Position numbers and translations under genes: made by a program
NCBI RefSeq assembly: GCF_009758205.1
Contig: NZ_WRXN01000005.1
Location: 310,001-374,000, forward strand
Reading direction: 5' to 3'
Length of the DNA stretch: 64,000 nucleotides
DNA from: Chitinophaga tropicalis
GTDB lineage: Bacteria > Bacteroidota > Bacteroidia > Chitinophagales > Chitinophagaceae
Shown: piece by piece, positions 51,995-60,325 of the stretch
How positions within the stretch are numbered: the first letter of the stretch is position 1
Layout of the letters: each line of letters opens with the position of its first letter
Notes under the pieces: generated by a model
Seen by the model: only the letters and a program-made list of their open reading frames with translations
The model's database searches: none
What the model was told of the DNA's origin: nothing

Positions 51995-53395
51995 TCAGCT
52001 CTTCCTGAAACCTGCTGTAGTTAACAGCGTGGTAGCCAGGGGAGCATAATATGAATTCACATTCACACCTGCAGCCGCTACAGTAGCAGCTTTCACGTTA
52101 GCCAGTGTACCAGTGCCTTCAACTGCCTGAGCCCCGTTTTCCAGGTAGATGTAATACTTGGAATAGATAGTGCCCACACCTTTCATCGGAGCAATGAGTG
52201 CATTCGCATTAGCGATGTTCTTGCCTGTTTGTCCGCTGTAACCATTGATACGCACACTTACACCTTTTGTCATTGAAACAGTATTGTTAAGCACCTGTAC
52301 AATTGCGTTCTCAGCTCCTCTCATGCTTACACCATCGCTCTCGTTATTAACAAAAAGATTGTTTTTAATGATGTGTGTAATGCCTGTACCACCGGAACCA
52401 TAGAACTGGCAAAGTTCACCCCAGCCATCATGTACCCAGTTATCGTGAGTATAAGTATTGCGGGTACGGCCACCTATCAGTATCCCTCCATTATGACCGG
52501 AGTTGTGCTGTGTAGCCCAGTTGGTAACAACATTGTTATACACTTCCAGCTTGTCAATAGCAGCTGTCTGAATACCATCCAGACCTGAATTCTGTACCAG
52601 GTTGGTATAGATCTTCACATTATACCATTTAATTGGCTGTACGTAGGTATGCCCTGCAGTGAAACCTGATGGAGCGCCATAATAAGGCACATTAGCAGTC
52701 AGGTCCCAGTAAGTAGCGGTATGGCCTATGTACATTGCCTCATTCCTGGTATTGTTAATGGTCAGATCATGAATGGACAGATTAGCCATTGTTGAATTAG
52801 GATATGCCGTAGTAGCGTCTCCTTTCACTGGTTCAGTTTTGGCAACAATACCGGTACCACCATTGTTGATAGTCATGCGGCAAAGCTCAAAGTTGTCCGT
52901 ATGATTACCCAGGTGAACGTTAAAATATGCCTCCCTGTAAGCCTGTGTTGAACCGTTGACAATAAAATTGGTCTTGCTGCCCGCAACACCGCCTACCCTG
53001 AGATAGTGACAGTTTGAAAAAGAAAGTGCCCAGCTGTAAGCGCCTCCGTTCCAGGAAGGATTCCCTACATTCACAACAGTACCAGGCAGGTTCTGAATAA
53101 CAATGAAGCCGGAACTGCTTCCACTCATGTTGGAGATGGAAATTGAAGAAAAATTGCCTTTCAGATTAAGTATATCACCAGGTTTATAGGTACCACTTTT
53201 GTTATCTATGGTCAATCTGCCATAGGCATCCGGAACCAGTGTAAACTGGCGGGTGGTTGTGGTGGTAGTACTTGTCGCTGCAGTTGTATCGAGCTTCTCT
53301 AAACTAAGGTCTTCTTTTTTCGTACAACTTACAAGAAATGAAAATAGAGTTGCGGCAATGAGCAATTGCCCGCGCTGGTTCGGTCTTAATGTCAT
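51995..53395 (-). CDS. Right-handed beta-helix surface lipoprotein
   Basis: The 466-residue protein has a lipobox (FSFLVSC), then a Thr-rich linker (a run of six Thr) and a repetitive Asn-rich domain typical of parallel beta-helices (FELCRMTINNGGTGIV, NLSIHDLTINNTRNEAMYIG, NSGLDGIQTAAIDKLEVYNN, NNESDGVSMRGAENAIVQVL). Proteins of this shape are often polysaccharide lyases or glycan-binding proteins. No catalytic set could be recognised, so enzymatic activity is uncertain. It is monocistronic, on the strand opposite to its neighbours. Confidence 0.8.
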   Translation of the reverse strand: MTLRPNQRGQLLIAATLFSFLVSCTKKEDLSLEKLDTTAATSTTTTTTRQFTLVPDAYGRLTIDNKSGTYKPGDILNLKGNFSSISISNMSGSSSGFIVIQNLPGTVVNVGNPSWNGGAYSWALSFSNCHYLRVGGVAGSKTNFIVNGSTQAYREAYFNVHLGNHTDNFELCRMTINNGGTGIVAKTEPVKGDATTAYPNSTMANLSIHDLTINNTRNEAMYIGHTATYWDLTANVPYYGAPSGFTAGHTYVQPIKWYNVKIYTNLVQNSGLDGIQTAAIDKLEVYNNVVTNWATQHNSGHNGGILIGGRTRNTYTHDNWVHDGWGELCQFYGSGGTGITHIIKNNLFVNNESDGVSMRGAENAIVQVLNNTVSMTKGVSVRINGYSGQTGKNIANANALIAPMKGVGTIYSKYYIYLENGAQAVEGTGTLANVKAATVAAAGVNVNSYYAPLATTLLTTAGFRKS

Positions 53396-53971
53396 GGTTT
53401 TTCAAATGTTATGGTCATACAAGCCGTCATCCATCTTGCGTTTTTCCCCCTGCAAGCGGCCTCGATGATATGGTTTAAAATTAAAAAATACTCTAATGTT
53501 GGGCTTTATTGGCAGTCCCCTTTAATGTTCAGATATTAACCTCTTTTATAAATCATGCATTAATACGATACCTCCTTTTTTTAAATAGTTATGAAAAATT
53601 ACATAGTTGACTATGTCAAAACGAGAGCGAAGTTAAAATATTATGTAAAGAATCAAAGTTTTTTTTCGCCTGGAACACAATACAGGCTTATCTCATTATT
53701 AAATTAAATATACATAATTATTTTTAATACGTCACATTAATATTATAAATGTACGGGGAACATTTATTAGGAATACTACCTTTTTCTAACGGGGAGGAAT
53801 ATATAAAACGGGAGGTAAACAGCGATAAATAAAGGGTATTTTTTACTCTTCCTGTTAAAATACCGGGAAGTTGCCCTTTTCCTCTTTTCACCGGTCAAAA
53901 ACCAGGTTATGATACTTTCTTCTCCCGTCATCATATTGTAAAATATAAAATATAAAGACTAAATTGCGTAC
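53396..53971. other. 576-bp AT-rich intergenic region between divergent lipoprotein genes
   Basis: I see no gene here. The region is strongly AT-rich and presumably holds the divergent promoters. It contains a 16-bp inverted repeat at 53601-53616 and an 8-bp inverted repeat GGTATTTT/AAAATACC at 53835-53864. No perfect TAnnTTTG box was found at a convincing distance from either start. Confidence 0.6.
53601..53616. promoter_or_regulatory. 7-bp inverted repeat upstream of the beta-helix gene
   Basis: ACATAGT and ACTATGT flank a 2-base TG spacer, about 205 bp upstream of the beta-helix lipoprotein start. It is a compact dimer-site-like palindrome; no regulator is identified. Confidence 0.35.
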
Positions 53972-54724
53972 ATGAAAACAAGATCCCTGTTCCTTTTTGC
54001 CGCTATCTGCTGCCTTATTTTTGCGGGATGCAATTCGGATAAGAGTAAACTCAGTAAAGTATGGTTTCATAATCTCAGTGATGATACCTCCCTGAATGCA
54101 GGCAGTTTTATCAATATCATGCCGGATGGCACCTACACCAGTTACCTGTACAGTTTTGAATACGGCACCTGGGGCATGAACGGTAAAACCTTATCCCTCA
54201 ATAACCAACGTAACGAGGTAAAAAAACTGGAAATAAAATCGCTTGATAAAGAAGAAATGGTCTTCACGCTGACAGGAGGAAGATCAGATGGGGCATATAC
54301 CTTTTACGGCTCTTCCAATAAAGTAAAAGACGATAAACATGATCCCTTTTCCAGAAAAAATAATGAATGGCGCATACCTGCTTCTCACAAGGAAAGTGAT
54401 GCGGAGCTTGTTGCACGCCTGAAAAGCCACTTCCATTTCTGGGAAGCATATTTTGACTGGGCTATGGCCATCAATAAACAATCGCTGGAAGTGCGGGCGA
54501 TCCCTACTCCGCTGAAGATATACGGAAATGGCTTTGAACTGAAATCTTTTGATCAGCTGCCGCAGGACTGGATATTCATTTTCTTCGATAAGGACGATTG
54601 CAGAAAGTCCAGTGAGATCATTGCCAGGCTGTTTGAAACAAATAATATCAACTGGCCGGATACGGAAAGCAAATACAAAATGTTCCTTTCTGCCTTTGTA
54701 CAATTACAACGGCAACTGAAATAA
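53972..54724 (+). CDS. Hypothetical lipoprotein
   Basis: The 250-residue protein has a clear lipoprotein signal (MKTRSLFLFAAICCLIFAGC). The N-terminal part (about residues 25-110) looks like a small beta-domain of the lipocalin-like type seen in many Bacteroidota lipoproteins (FINIMPDGTYTSYLYSFEYG, WGMNGKTLSLNNQRNEVKKL). The rest is mixed alpha/beta with IPTPLKIYGNGFELKSFDQ. I do not recognise the family. Its stop lies 2 bp from the stop of the convergent cydB gene, so the transcripts must overlap. Confidence 0.75.
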   Translation: MKTRSLFLFAAICCLIFAGCNSDKSKLSKVWFHNLSDDTSLNAGSFINIMPDGTYTSYLYSFEYGTWGMNGKTLSLNNQRNEVKKLEIKSLDKEEMVFTLTGGRSDGAYTFYGSSNKVKDDKHDPFSRKNNEWRIPASHKESDAELVARLKSHFHFWEAYFDWAMAINKQSLEVRAIPTPLKIYGNGFELKSFDQLPQDWIFIFFDKDDCRKSSEIIARLFETNNINWPDTESKYKMFLSAFVQLQRQLK

Positions 54725-54726
54725 TA

Positions 54727-55743
54727 TCAATGCCATTCTCCCTTGTTCTTCTGAAAACTATAGATCAGGTAGAACAGGGCCGGCAGGATGAGAATACTAC
54801 CGAGCAGCAGGGCCATGGCAAGAGAATAAATAGTCTTCTCCTGGCCCGCATGCTCTACAAGAGAGAGGTACTTCCCTCCTTTCATGATCACAATATTAGG
54901 ATAGTGCCTGAGGGTAATGGCCAGCAGGATCATTGTTACCTGAAATCCTGCCAGTACACGGATAATCACTACCTTCCCCTTCTTCAGCAACAGGTACCAT
55001 AACAATGCCAGCGAAGCCAATGCGGCAATGATTGCCACCACTCCCACTACATTATCAAACATCCATTTATCCAGCGGAATACCTTCTGTCTTTGCCGCAA
55101 TGAACACCAACGCCCCAAACACCACTGCCGCAACATTCATTTGCTTTGCTTTACGGATAAAACGGCGGCGGCTGCCATCGTCAGTTGTTTCGCCAATGAT
55201 AAAAATGGCGGCCAGGTAGCCACAAATGGCAACTGTAAAAAAGCCTACTGCTACGGAAAACCAGTTCAGCCAGCTGAAAACATAGGCAGAAAGGAAATCG
55301 CCCGCAGAAGGATCTATCTTACCCGATACAGTGCTGGCAGCTATTACGCCCAGGAAGAAAGGCGTTACAAAACTGGAATACACGAAGATCTTGTTATATA
55401 CCTTCTGCATGTTATCTACCACAGCATCATAGTGCCTGAAGGTAAAGGCCGTTCCCCTGGCAATAATGCCAAATAACATGATCACCAATGGTATATGCAG
55501 ACTGGTGGAAACAGTGGTATAAATAGCAGGAAACCCAACAAAAAGTACCACAATGGCAATGATCAGCCACATATGATTGGCTTCCCATACCGGCCCTATG
55601 GCCTGGTACATGGTAGTACGGGTATACTGCTTATTTTTCGGGGATGTGAACATCTCGATGATACCCGCCCCGAAATCTGCTCCGCCCAATAAGATGTATA
55701 ACAGAATAGCTGCCCATAAATATGCGATCACTATATAAATCAT
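54727..55743 (-). CDS. cydB: Cytochrome bd ubiquinol oxidase subunit II
   Basis: The 338-residue, roughly 8-9-helix protein starts YLWAAILLYILLGGADFGAG and has GPVWEANHMWLIIAIVVLFV and FTFRHYDAV, the standard CydB motifs. It is the structural partner of CydA in the bd-type terminal oxidase, which reduces oxygen to water with quinol electrons without pumping protons. It follows cydA after 12 bp. No CydX-like small frame was recognised. It is convergent with a lipoprotein gene, 2 bp between stops. Confidence 0.95.
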   Translation of the reverse strand: MIYIVIAYLWAAILLYILLGGADFGAGIIEMFTSPKNKQYTRTTMYQAIGPVWEANHMWLIIAIVVLFVGFPAIYTTVSTSLHIPLVIMLFGIIARGTAFTFRHYDAVVDNMQKVYNKIFVYSSFVTPFFLGVIAASTVSGKIDPSAGDFLSAYVFSWLNWFSVAVGFFTVAICGYLAAIFIIGETTDDGSRRRFIRKAKQMNVAAVVFGALVFIAAKTEGIPLDKWMFDNVVGVVAIIAALASLALLWYLLLKKGKVVIIRVLAGFQVTMILLAITLRHYPNIVIMKGGKYLSLVEHAGQEKTIYSLAMALLLGSILILPALFYLIYSFQKNKGEWH

Positions 55744-55755
55744 GATACTGAACTT

Positions 55756-57075
55756 TTAAACTGCAGGTGAAACATCATATAATCTGCCCACCATTTTTAT
55801 CTGCCTGTATAACAGGAAAGTTACTATAAGTGAAAGGGAAATATATACTGCCGTAAAGATGTAAAATGAGTATACAATACCGGGCATAGGAGTAACAGCA
55901 TCGGCAGTACGCATAATACCATTGATGATCCACGGCTGACGGCCCACTTCCGTCACTGTCCATCCGGCTTCCACGGCAATAAAGCCCATAGGAGTAGCCA
56001 GCACAAACAATCTCATCAGCCACTTGCCTTCCAGCCAGCTCTTCTTCTTCCACAGGGCAAGGAAATATAACAAAGAGATCAGCAGCATCAGCATACCAAG
56101 TCCTACCATGATCTGGAATGCGAAGTGTGTTATTGCTACCGGAGGCCTGTCATTCTCAGGCACTTTATCCAACCCGGTAACAGGTGTGTTAAAATCACTA
56201 TGCACCATAAAACTCAGCATACCAGGCAGCTTCACTGCATATTTCACTTCCTGTTTTTCATCGTCCGGTATACCGCCCAGGATCAGCGGAGCAGCAGCTT
56301 CCGTATGATAATGCGCTTCCATGGCCGCCAGCTTTGCCGGTTGCCTCTTAGCCACATCCTTCGCGGAAATATCTCCGCTTAACGGTTGTAATATGGCTGC
56401 CACACAGGCAAAGACCGCTGCTATCTTAAAGGATTGTGTGTGAAAATGTACATTCCTCTTCCTTACTATCATCAGGGCATGAATACCAGCTACGGCAAAA
56501 CCTGTAGCTACAAAGGCCGCCACACACATGTGCAGGGCCTGTGAGAACCAGGCGTCATTGAACATTGCAGCAATAGGATCTATATTAAGGTATTGCCCGT
56601 TCACATAATCAAAACCTGCAGGACTGTTCATCCAGGCATTGGCTGCAACCACCAGTATACCGGATATCAGGCCGCTTACACCTACCACCACACCGGTGAT
56701 CCAATGGAACCAGCGGTTGAAACGGTCCCAGCCATACAGAAAGAAGCCTAACGCTATCGCCTCTATGAAAAATGCCGTTCCTTCAAGAGAGAAAGGCATA
56801 CCAAAAATAGGGCCTGCATGTTTCATGAACTCAGGCCACAACAGGCCTAATTCAAAGGAGAGGACAGTACCGGATACCGCTCCTGTAGCAAAGAAAATGG
56901 CTACGCCTTTGCTCCAGGCCCTGGTGATATTCCTGTATACTACATCATTTGTTCTTAACCATAAGAAATGCGCTACTGCCATAAAGAACGGCATGACCAT
57001 GCCTATGCAGGAAAATACAATGTGGAAGCCTAAGGATAAGGCCATTTGTGACCTGGCGGCTATAAAATCATTCAT
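55756..57075 (-). CDS. cydA: Cytochrome bd ubiquinol oxidase subunit I
   Basis: The 439-residue subunit carries heme-ligand His18 in LSLGFHIVFSCIGM, the FSLEGTAFFIEAI segment with the heme-pocket Glu and the quinol-site-side EVGRQPWIINGIMRT. Its length and short loop around residues 235-290 (PLSGDISAKDVAKRQP onward) suggest the short-Q-loop (CioA-like) class. It leads the cydAB operon, divergent from a Crp/Fnr regulator. A -7 box 19 bp upstream and an Fnr/Crp-like palindrome behind it suggest direct control by that regulator. Confidence 0.95.
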   Translation of the reverse strand: MNDFIAARSQMALSLGFHIVFSCIGMVMPFFMAVAHFLWLRTNDVVYRNITRAWSKGVAIFFATGAVSGTVLSFELGLLWPEFMKHAGPIFGMPFSLEGTAFFIEAIALGFFLYGWDRFNRWFHWITGVVVGVSGLISGILVVAANAWMNSPAGFDYVNGQYLNIDPIAAMFNDAWFSQALHMCVAAFVATGFAVAGIHALMIVRKRNVHFHTQSFKIAAVFACVAAILQPLSGDISAKDVAKRQPAKLAAMEAHYHTEAAAPLILGGIPDDEKQEVKYAVKLPGMLSFMVHSDFNTPVTGLDKVPENDRPPVAITHFAFQIMVGLGMLMLLISLLYFLALWKKKSWLEGKWLMRLFVLATPMGFIAVEAGWTVTEVGRQPWIINGIMRTADAVTPMPGIVYSFYIFTAVYISLSLIVTFLLYRQIKMVGRLYDVSPAV

Positions 57076-57094
57076 TGACCCCTAATTTGCTGCT

Positions 57095-57102
57095 CAAAGC
57101 TA
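57095..57102 (-). promoter_or_regulatory. -7 box for cydAB (TAGCTTTG on the minus strand)
   Basis: The minus strand reads TAGCTTTG, matching TAnnTTTG, 19 bp upstream of the cydA ATG. There is no -33 TTG at the right spacing; an inverted repeat occupies that position instead, as expected for an activator-dependent promoter. Confidence 0.5.
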
Positions 57103-57111
57103 CTAAATAGG

Positions 57112-57137
57112 TATCATGGTGCTATGATATTTGTCAT
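57112..57137. promoter_or_regulatory. Candidate Crp/Fnr-type site(s) between cydA and the regulator gene
   Basis: Two overlapping palindromes are visible: TATCAT/ATGATA with a 6-base spacer (57112-57129) and the imperfect ATGAT-N4-GTCAT (57124-57137), which resembles the Fnr-type TTGAT-N4-ATCAA layout. If cydA starts transcription about 7 bases after its -7 box, the second site is centred near -42. Confidence 0.45.
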
Positions 57138-57251
57138 TTGCCCGGAAAAATTCAATAATCACTAAAATACTCTTTCACCGCTATGACAAAAGCAAAAATA
57201 TCATTTTAAGGCTGCGATTCTTTACCTTGCCATTCCAACCATACCGAAATT

Positions 57252-57890
57252 ATGAATGCCATCGCATACCTGGATCAGCACTTCCCGCATTTCGAACAGG
57301 GACTGAAAGAACAGATAGCCGCACACTGCACTGTCAGACAGATCTCTGCAGGAGAAAGGCTTATCCAGACAGGGCAATACTTCCGTTCCACTATGCTTGT
57401 CACCGAAGGCCGGCTGAAACTATACCGGGAAGGAGAAGAAGGCGATGAGTTTTTCATGTATTACCTGCTGCCCGGCGATGCCTGCGCCCTATCCATGGTG
57501 TGCGCCAGCCGCCCCCACCCTGCCAGCGAGATCATGGCCAAAGCCATAGAAGACAGTGTAGTATTGATGATTCCCTTACAACTCATGGAATCCCTCATGC
57601 AGGAATTTAAAAGCTGGTACAGCTTTGTTGTTGAAACGTACCGCAGCCGCTTTGAAGAACTCCTGCAGATAGTAGACCAGGTGCTTTTCAAAGCACTGGA
57701 CGAAAGGCTGGTCATTTACCTTGAACATCAGCAAAAGGCCCTGGGAAGCCCGCAACTGCAGCTTACCCACCAGGAAATAGCCAACGACCTGAACTCCTCC
57801 CGCGAAGTAATATCCCGCCTGCTCAAAAAACTGGAACAACAAAAAAAACTTGTTCTTCACCGGAACTATATAGAAATATTGCCAGGGTAA
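57252..57890 (+). CDS. Crp/Fnr-family transcriptional regulator
   Basis: The 212-residue protein has an N-terminal cyclic-nucleotide-binding-fold domain (about residues 22-115, ISAGERLIQTGQYFRSTMLV, YYLLPGDACALSMVCAS), a dimer helix (about 125-150) and a C-terminal winged helix (LTHQEIANDLNSSREVISRL). There is no N-terminal iron-sulfur cysteine cluster, so it is not a classic oxygen-sensing Fnr. The residues for cAMP binding are not obviously intact. It lies between cydAB (divergent) and sulfur-metabolism genes (same strand) and probably controls both. Confidence 0.92.
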   Translation: MNAIAYLDQHFPHFEQGLKEQIAAHCTVRQISAGERLIQTGQYFRSTMLVTEGRLKLYREGEEGDEFFMYYLLPGDACALSMVCASRPHPASEIMAKAIEDSVVLMIPLQLMESLMQEFKSWYSFVVETYRSRFEELLQIVDQVLFKALDERLVIYLEHQQKALGSPQLQLTHQEIANDLNSSREVISRLLKKLEQQKKLVLHRNYIEILPG

Positions 57891-57973
57891 AAATGGAATA
57901 CGCCCTGTGTGATCTGGGTCACTGTACTTCTCCTCCCTGCTCCTGAACTTTGCATCATTAAAATAACGATGTG

Positions 57974-58507
57974 ATGCAATTACTCTATTACCTTCAACAA
58001 CCCTGGCCCTGGTATGTTTCCGGTCTGTCTATTGCCGGCATCATGCTTATACTGGCCTGGCAGGGAAAACCCTTCGGATTCTCTTCCAACCTGCGCACCA
58101 TCTGTAGCATAGCAGGCGCCGGGAAAGTAGCTTCCTTCTTTTCATTTGACCGCAAAAGCCAGTACTGGAACCTGCTTTTCCTGGCCGGCACCATTGCAGG
58201 TGGCTTTATTTCACAACAATGGCTATCCTCCGGTAAACCCCTGCAATTATCTGCTGATACCATCCACGATCTGCAACAGCTGCACATCACCTTTAACGGA
58301 CAAATGCTGCCTGCGCAACTTGGATGGACAGTCCTGCTGACCGGTGGCTTCCTGGTAGGCCTGGGCTCCCGCTATGCAGGCGGCTGTACTTCAGGTCATG
58401 CCATCAGCGGGCTATCAAACCTGCAATGGCCATCCCTTATTGCTGTTACCGGCTTTTTCACCGGCGGACTGCTTATGACACATCTCATCTTCCCTTTAAT
58501 ATTTTAA
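57974..58507 (+). CDS. YeeE/YedE-type sulfur-transport membrane protein, part 1
   Basis: The 177-residue protein (ATG 57974; a GTG one codon earlier is possible) has four to five membrane helices and the YeeE signature GGFLVGLGSRYAGGCTSGHA, with the conserved Cys thought to pass sulfur or thiosulfate. It is half the length of E. coli YeeE. The second half is encoded by the next gene, 1 bp after this stop. It is 83 bp downstream of the Crp/Fnr gene. Confidence 0.9.
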   Translation: MQLLYYLQQPWPWYVSGLSIAGIMLILAWQGKPFGFSSNLRTICSIAGAGKVASFFSFDRKSQYWNLLFLAGTIAGGFISQQWLSSGKPLQLSADTIHDLQQLHITFNGQMLPAQLGWTVLLTGGFLVGLGSRYAGGCTSGHAISGLSNLQWPSLIAVTGFFTGGLLMTHLIFPLIF

Positions 58508-58508
58508 C

Positions 58509-58880
58509 ATGAAATACATTTTTACAGGTATCCTCTTCGGTATCATTATGAGCAAATCCGAAGCAATATCATGGTACCGCATACAGGAAATGTTCCGCTT
58601 TCAGTCCTTCCATATGTACGGCATTATCGGCACAGCCGTCATAGCCGGTATTCTGGGACTGCGACTGAATAAAACGAAATTCCCGCCCAAAGACCGTGTC
58701 TGGAAACGTTACCTGTTTGGCGGTATAATCTTCGGTACAGGCTGGGCACTGACCGGCGCATGTCCCGGACCAATATTTGTACTGATAGGACAAGGTTATA
58801 GTGTCATGCTCATCGTTCTGGCAGGCGCCCTGCTGGGCACTTTTTCATATGGACTTTTAAAAGATCGCTTACCACACTAA
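58509..58880 (+). CDS. YeeE/DUF6691-type sulfur-transport membrane protein, part 2
   Basis: The 123-residue, roughly 4-helix protein has the partner signature LFGGIIFGTGWALTGACPGP with a conserved Cys, and opens KYIFTGILFGIIMSKSEAIS. Together with the preceding protein it completes a YeeE-like fold as two polypeptides. The genes are 1 bp apart and are followed after 10 bp by a persulfide-dioxygenase-like gene, so all three are cotranscribed. The transported sulfur species is not known. Confidence 0.9.
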   Translation: MKYIFTGILFGIIMSKSEAISWYRIQEMFRFQSFHMYGIIGTAVIAGILGLRLNKTKFPPKDRVWKRYLFGGIIFGTGWALTGACPGPIFVLIGQGYSVMLIVLAGALLGTFSYGLLKDRLPH

Positions 58881-58890
58881 AACAGGTATT

Positions 58891-60216
58891 ATGAATATTA
58901 AACAGTTTGAAGATAAACCGCTCTCCCATTATTCTTACGCCATACTGAATGAAGCCCTGGCAGAGATCATTCTCATTGATCCGTCAAGGAACATACAACC
59001 TTATCTCGCATATGCGGGCGCCCACAACGCAAAGATCATTGCCGTGATAGAAACACATCCGCATGCTGATTTTGTGAGCGGCCACCAGGAACTGCAGCAA
59101 CAAACAGGCGCCGCCATTTACTGTTCAGCAATGACAGGAGCCTCTTACCAGCATATACCCTTTGATGAAGGCGCTGTAATACAAAACGGAGATATCTCCT
59201 TACGCGCATTGAATACACCGGGACATTCGCCTGACAGCATCTCCATTGTTGCCTCCTACCAGGGAAAAGATAAAGCCGTATTTACCGGAGATACCCTTTT
59301 TATCGGAGATTGCGGCCGGCCGGACCTCCGGGAGAACGCCGGTAATCACAAAGCAGAAAGGCTGGAACTGGCCGGGATGATGTATCATTCCCTCCGCAAT
59401 AAACTTATGCTGTTAAACGACGATGTGATCATCTACCCTGCACATGGAGCAGGAACACTGTGTGGCAAAGCGCTCAGTGAAGCAGGGCACGCTACCATAG
59501 GAGAAGAAAAGAAAACGAACTGGTCTTTACAACCTATGGATGTCAACGCTTTTACAGAGGCACTGCTGACAGACCAACCCTTCATCCCCCAATATTTTCC
59601 CTACGATGTAGAGGTAAACAGGCGGGGCGCTCCCAGTATAGTGGAAGGATTAAGACTGGTGCAGGTAATTCCCGGCGGACTAACATCTCCGGGCCATATT
59701 GTAATAGATACCCGTCCAGCAGCAGACTTCAAGACAGGACACCTGCCCCGTTCATTCAACATCATGCTGGAAGGTAAATTTGAGACCTGGCTGGGTAGTC
59801 TGCTGGAACCGGACGAGCCATTTTACCTGCTGGCAGAGAATAAGGAGAAGCTACAGGAAGCAATGGAAAGAACGTGTAAGATAGGTTACGAGCCATTCAT
59901 AAAAGGCGGTATCATACATGCTGAAGGTACCCGTACACAATCGCTGTTTGATGAAGCATATTTCAGAAAGCACCAGGAAGAATACACGATCGTTGATGTA
60001 CGTAATAGTGAAGAGGTAAAGAACAAGCCCATTTTCAGCAACGCTGTAAATATTCCGTTGCCTGAACTACGGAAAAGAATAGTGGAAATTCCTGCTGATA
60101 AGCCTCTGGCAGTACATTGTGCCGGCGGGTACCGGAGCGCTGCAGCCAGTAGCATACTGGAAGATGCATTGCAGGTAAAAGTGTTTGATATAGGAGAGAA
60201 AATAAAGAATTTCTGA
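58891..60216 (+). CDS. Metallo-beta-lactamase-fold persulfide dioxygenase-like protein with two rhodanese domains
   Basis: The 441-residue protein has an N-terminal MBL domain (about 1-230) with THPHADFVSGHQEL, NTPGHSPDS, FTGDTLFIGDCGRPDLR and YPAHGAGTLCG. This is the metal-ligand pattern of ETHE1/Blh-type persulfide dioxygenases, which oxidise glutathione or low-molecular-weight persulfide. Two rhodanese-like domains follow (about 250-345 and 355-441). The first lacks a catalytic Cys (FYLLAENKEK); the second has VHCAGGYRS with the active Cys. It would detoxify sulfide-derived persulfides in the cytoplasm. It is the last gene of the Crp/YeeE operon. Confidence 0.9.
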   Translation: MNIKQFEDKPLSHYSYAILNEALAEIILIDPSRNIQPYLAYAGAHNAKIIAVIETHPHADFVSGHQELQQQTGAAIYCSAMTGASYQHIPFDEGAVIQNGDISLRALNTPGHSPDSISIVASYQGKDKAVFTGDTLFIGDCGRPDLRENAGNHKAERLELAGMMYHSLRNKLMLLNDDVIIYPAHGAGTLCGKALSEAGHATIGEEKKTNWSLQPMDVNAFTEALLTDQPFIPQYFPYDVEVNRRGAPSIVEGLRLVQVIPGGLTSPGHIVIDTRPAADFKTGHLPRSFNIMLEGKFETWLGSLLEPDEPFYLLAENKEKLQEAMERTCKIGYEPFIKGGIIHAEGTRTQSLFDEAYFRKHQEEYTIVDVRNSEEVKNKPIFSNAVNIPLPELRKRIVEIPADKPLAVHCAGGYRSAAASSILEDALQVKVFDIGEKIKNF

Positions 60217-60220
60217 GCGA

Positions 60221-60257
60221 AAAATGGGGTTTCGCCAAAGGCGAAACCCCATTTTTT
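60221..60257 (+). terminator. Terminator after the sulfide operon
   Basis: AAAATGGGGTTTCGCC and its complement form a perfect 16-bp stem with an AAA loop, ending in a T-run. It lies 4 bp after the stop codon of the persulfide-dioxygenase-like gene. Confidence 0.9.
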
Positions 60258-60325
60258 GACCTGCTGCAAACATATTTCATAGTCAGCTGTTATATTGCCG
60301 GAGTTAAAACCTCCTGCTCTTTATA

